From Verrucomicrobiota bacterium (GTDB lineage Bacteria; Verrucomicrobiota; Kiritimatiellia; Kiritimatiellales; Tichowtungiaceae): 5,200 nucleotides of DNA. The position numbers and the translations under genes are program-made. Position 1 is the first letter of the stretch; every line of letters starts with the position of its first letter. This document shows positions 4,716-5,200 of the stretch, in pieces. The stretch spans positions 1 to 5,200 of the forward strand of contig JAUXCB010000133.1 of the NCBI GenBank assembly GCA_030619095.1, read 5' to 3'. The notes beneath the pieces are model-generated. The model had not been told where the DNA came from. It did no database searches and saw only the letters and a list, made by a program, of their open reading frames with translations.

Positions 4716-5200
4716 GACAATCATGATATTTTCCGTGCGGTCCTTCGGCGAGTTTTGTAACGTCTCCGCAGCGGCGCGGTCGGCCGCCACCGTCAGCCCG
4801 CGCGGAAGCGTCCCCTTCATTCATCGGGCGCGAGGTGATCACGCCGTCTTTTAGCTCAAAAAACAGTTCGGGTGATGCGGAGCAGATTGCGAAATCATCC
4901 GTTTCAATGAATGCGCCATAGCCGCCCTGCTGCGCGGCGATCAGATCACAAAAGAATGAAAGCGGCTCGCTGGAAAAATCCGCATTCAGCCGAAACGTAT
5001 AATTCACCTGATAGGTGTCGCCCGCTGCGATGTGATCTTTAATCGAAGCAATCACCTCGGAGTACTCGGCCCGCGTCACCGACGGCATCCATTCGCCGAG
5101 TTGATAGTGGGGCAGACACTCCTGTCTGCCCTCTTTGCTGAAATGAGCAGACAAGAGTGTCTGCTCCACATTTTCAAAAAGCCCGAACTGCAGAAGCGGC
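4716..5200 (-). pseudogene. pabB: broken pabB, aminodeoxychorismate synthase component I fragment
   Basis: On the minus strand, the chorismate-binding domain is entered from the right edge (PLLQFGLFEN) and continues with YQLGEWMPSVTRAEY, then IAAGDTYQVNYTFRL, then SASPELFFELKDGVITSRPM. PabB makes 4-amino-4-deoxychorismate for folate synthesis. The next motif should be RPMKGT, whose Lys is the active-site nucleophile in PabB (PIKGT in E. coli; TrpE has Ala there). Here a 4-bp duplication (TTCATTCAT at 4816-4824) shifts the frame after RPM. The correct sequence resumes one frame over as MKGTLPRGLTVAADRAA and NSPKDRTENIMIV, then ends abruptly at 4716, where the conserved DLLRND-type segment and about 150 C-terminal residues should follow. 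A 63-bp REP doublet is also inserted in frame at 5107-5169. With a frameshift and a lost 3' end it is almost certainly non-functional. The N-terminus lies outside the window. Confidence 0.86.
5107..5169. repeat. REP doublet (REPIN-like) inserted in frame within pabB
   Basis: Two hairpins face each other: GGGCAGAC/GTCTGCCC (5110-5117 with 5124-5131, loop ACTCCT) and GAGCAGAC/GTCTGCTC (5145-5152 with 5159-5166, loop AAGAGT). Each has a perfect 8-bp stem and a 6-base loop. The second is the reverse complement of the first except for one loop base and one compensated stem pair. The outer ends GTGGGGCAGACACTC and GAGTGTCTGCTCCAC match as inverted repeats with one mismatch. At 63 bp (21 codons) it keeps the pabB frame open, adding about 21 residues (VEQTLLSA through RQECLPH) between LFEN and YQLGEW. 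Such doublets are typical of elements moved by RAYT transposases; none is encoded here. Confidence 0.75.

Noticed and set aside
4504..4820. Continuation of the pabB frames down to 4504 or 4557 as real coding sequence
   Set aside because: PabB-like sequence stops at 4716; beyond it both frames lie antisense to the transporter gene.

Overview
The window looks like a bacterial chromosome segment of mixed history. It holds one intact-looking regulatory cluster on the minus strand (about 1-1902), a lone AAA+ ATPase on the plus strand with an elaborate leader (2216-3512), and a rearranged, GC-richer right part (3513-5200) containing gene debris around an intact metal transporter. No rRNA, tRNA, CRISPR or complete insertion sequence is visible. 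The host cannot be fixed from this sequence. The ECF sigma/anti-sigma/secreted-protein arrangement and the 63-bp REP doublet inside a coding region remind me of the Planctomycetes-Verrucomicrobia-Chlamydiae group, Kiritimatiellota-like, but this is a weak inference.

Left block, read on the minus strand from right to left: a possible 51-codon small ORF (2115 to 1960); a small exported basic protein with paired WxPGxY motifs (1902 to 1468) behind a perfect AGGAGG; an intergenic stem-loop (1402-1432); an ECF-type sigma factor (1383 to 832); a single-pass membrane anti-sigma-like protein without a zinc motif (835 to 374); and an exported protein that runs off the left edge (377 to 1). The last three are joined by two ATGA stop/start overlaps, so they are probably translated as a unit. 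The likely logic is that the membrane protein holds the sigma factor and senses the envelope, while the third, exported protein is either a co-sensor or an output. The third gene appears only as a run-off open frame at the left edge and is easily missed.

Middle block: a divergent intergenic region of about 420 bp leads to an AAA+ ATPase with a C-terminal winged-helix-like domain. Its upstream DNA has an AT-rich palindrome, a sigma70-like promoter with 17-bp spacing, a 10-bp tandem repeat over the -10, and a 10-bp leader hairpin that overlaps the Shine-Dalgarno.

Right block: directly after the ATPase stop there is a 9-bp inverted repeat pair 130 bp across. Its right copy touches an orphan SecA-type zinc tail (SEC-C motif) that has no start and no body. 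A ZIP-family metal transporter follows. Convergent to it lies a broken pabB (aminodeoxychorismate synthase component I), frameshifted by a 4-bp duplication exactly at its RPM/KGT active-site motif, cut off at a junction near 4716, and carrying an in-frame REP doublet. Together these suggest repeated rearrangement at this locus.
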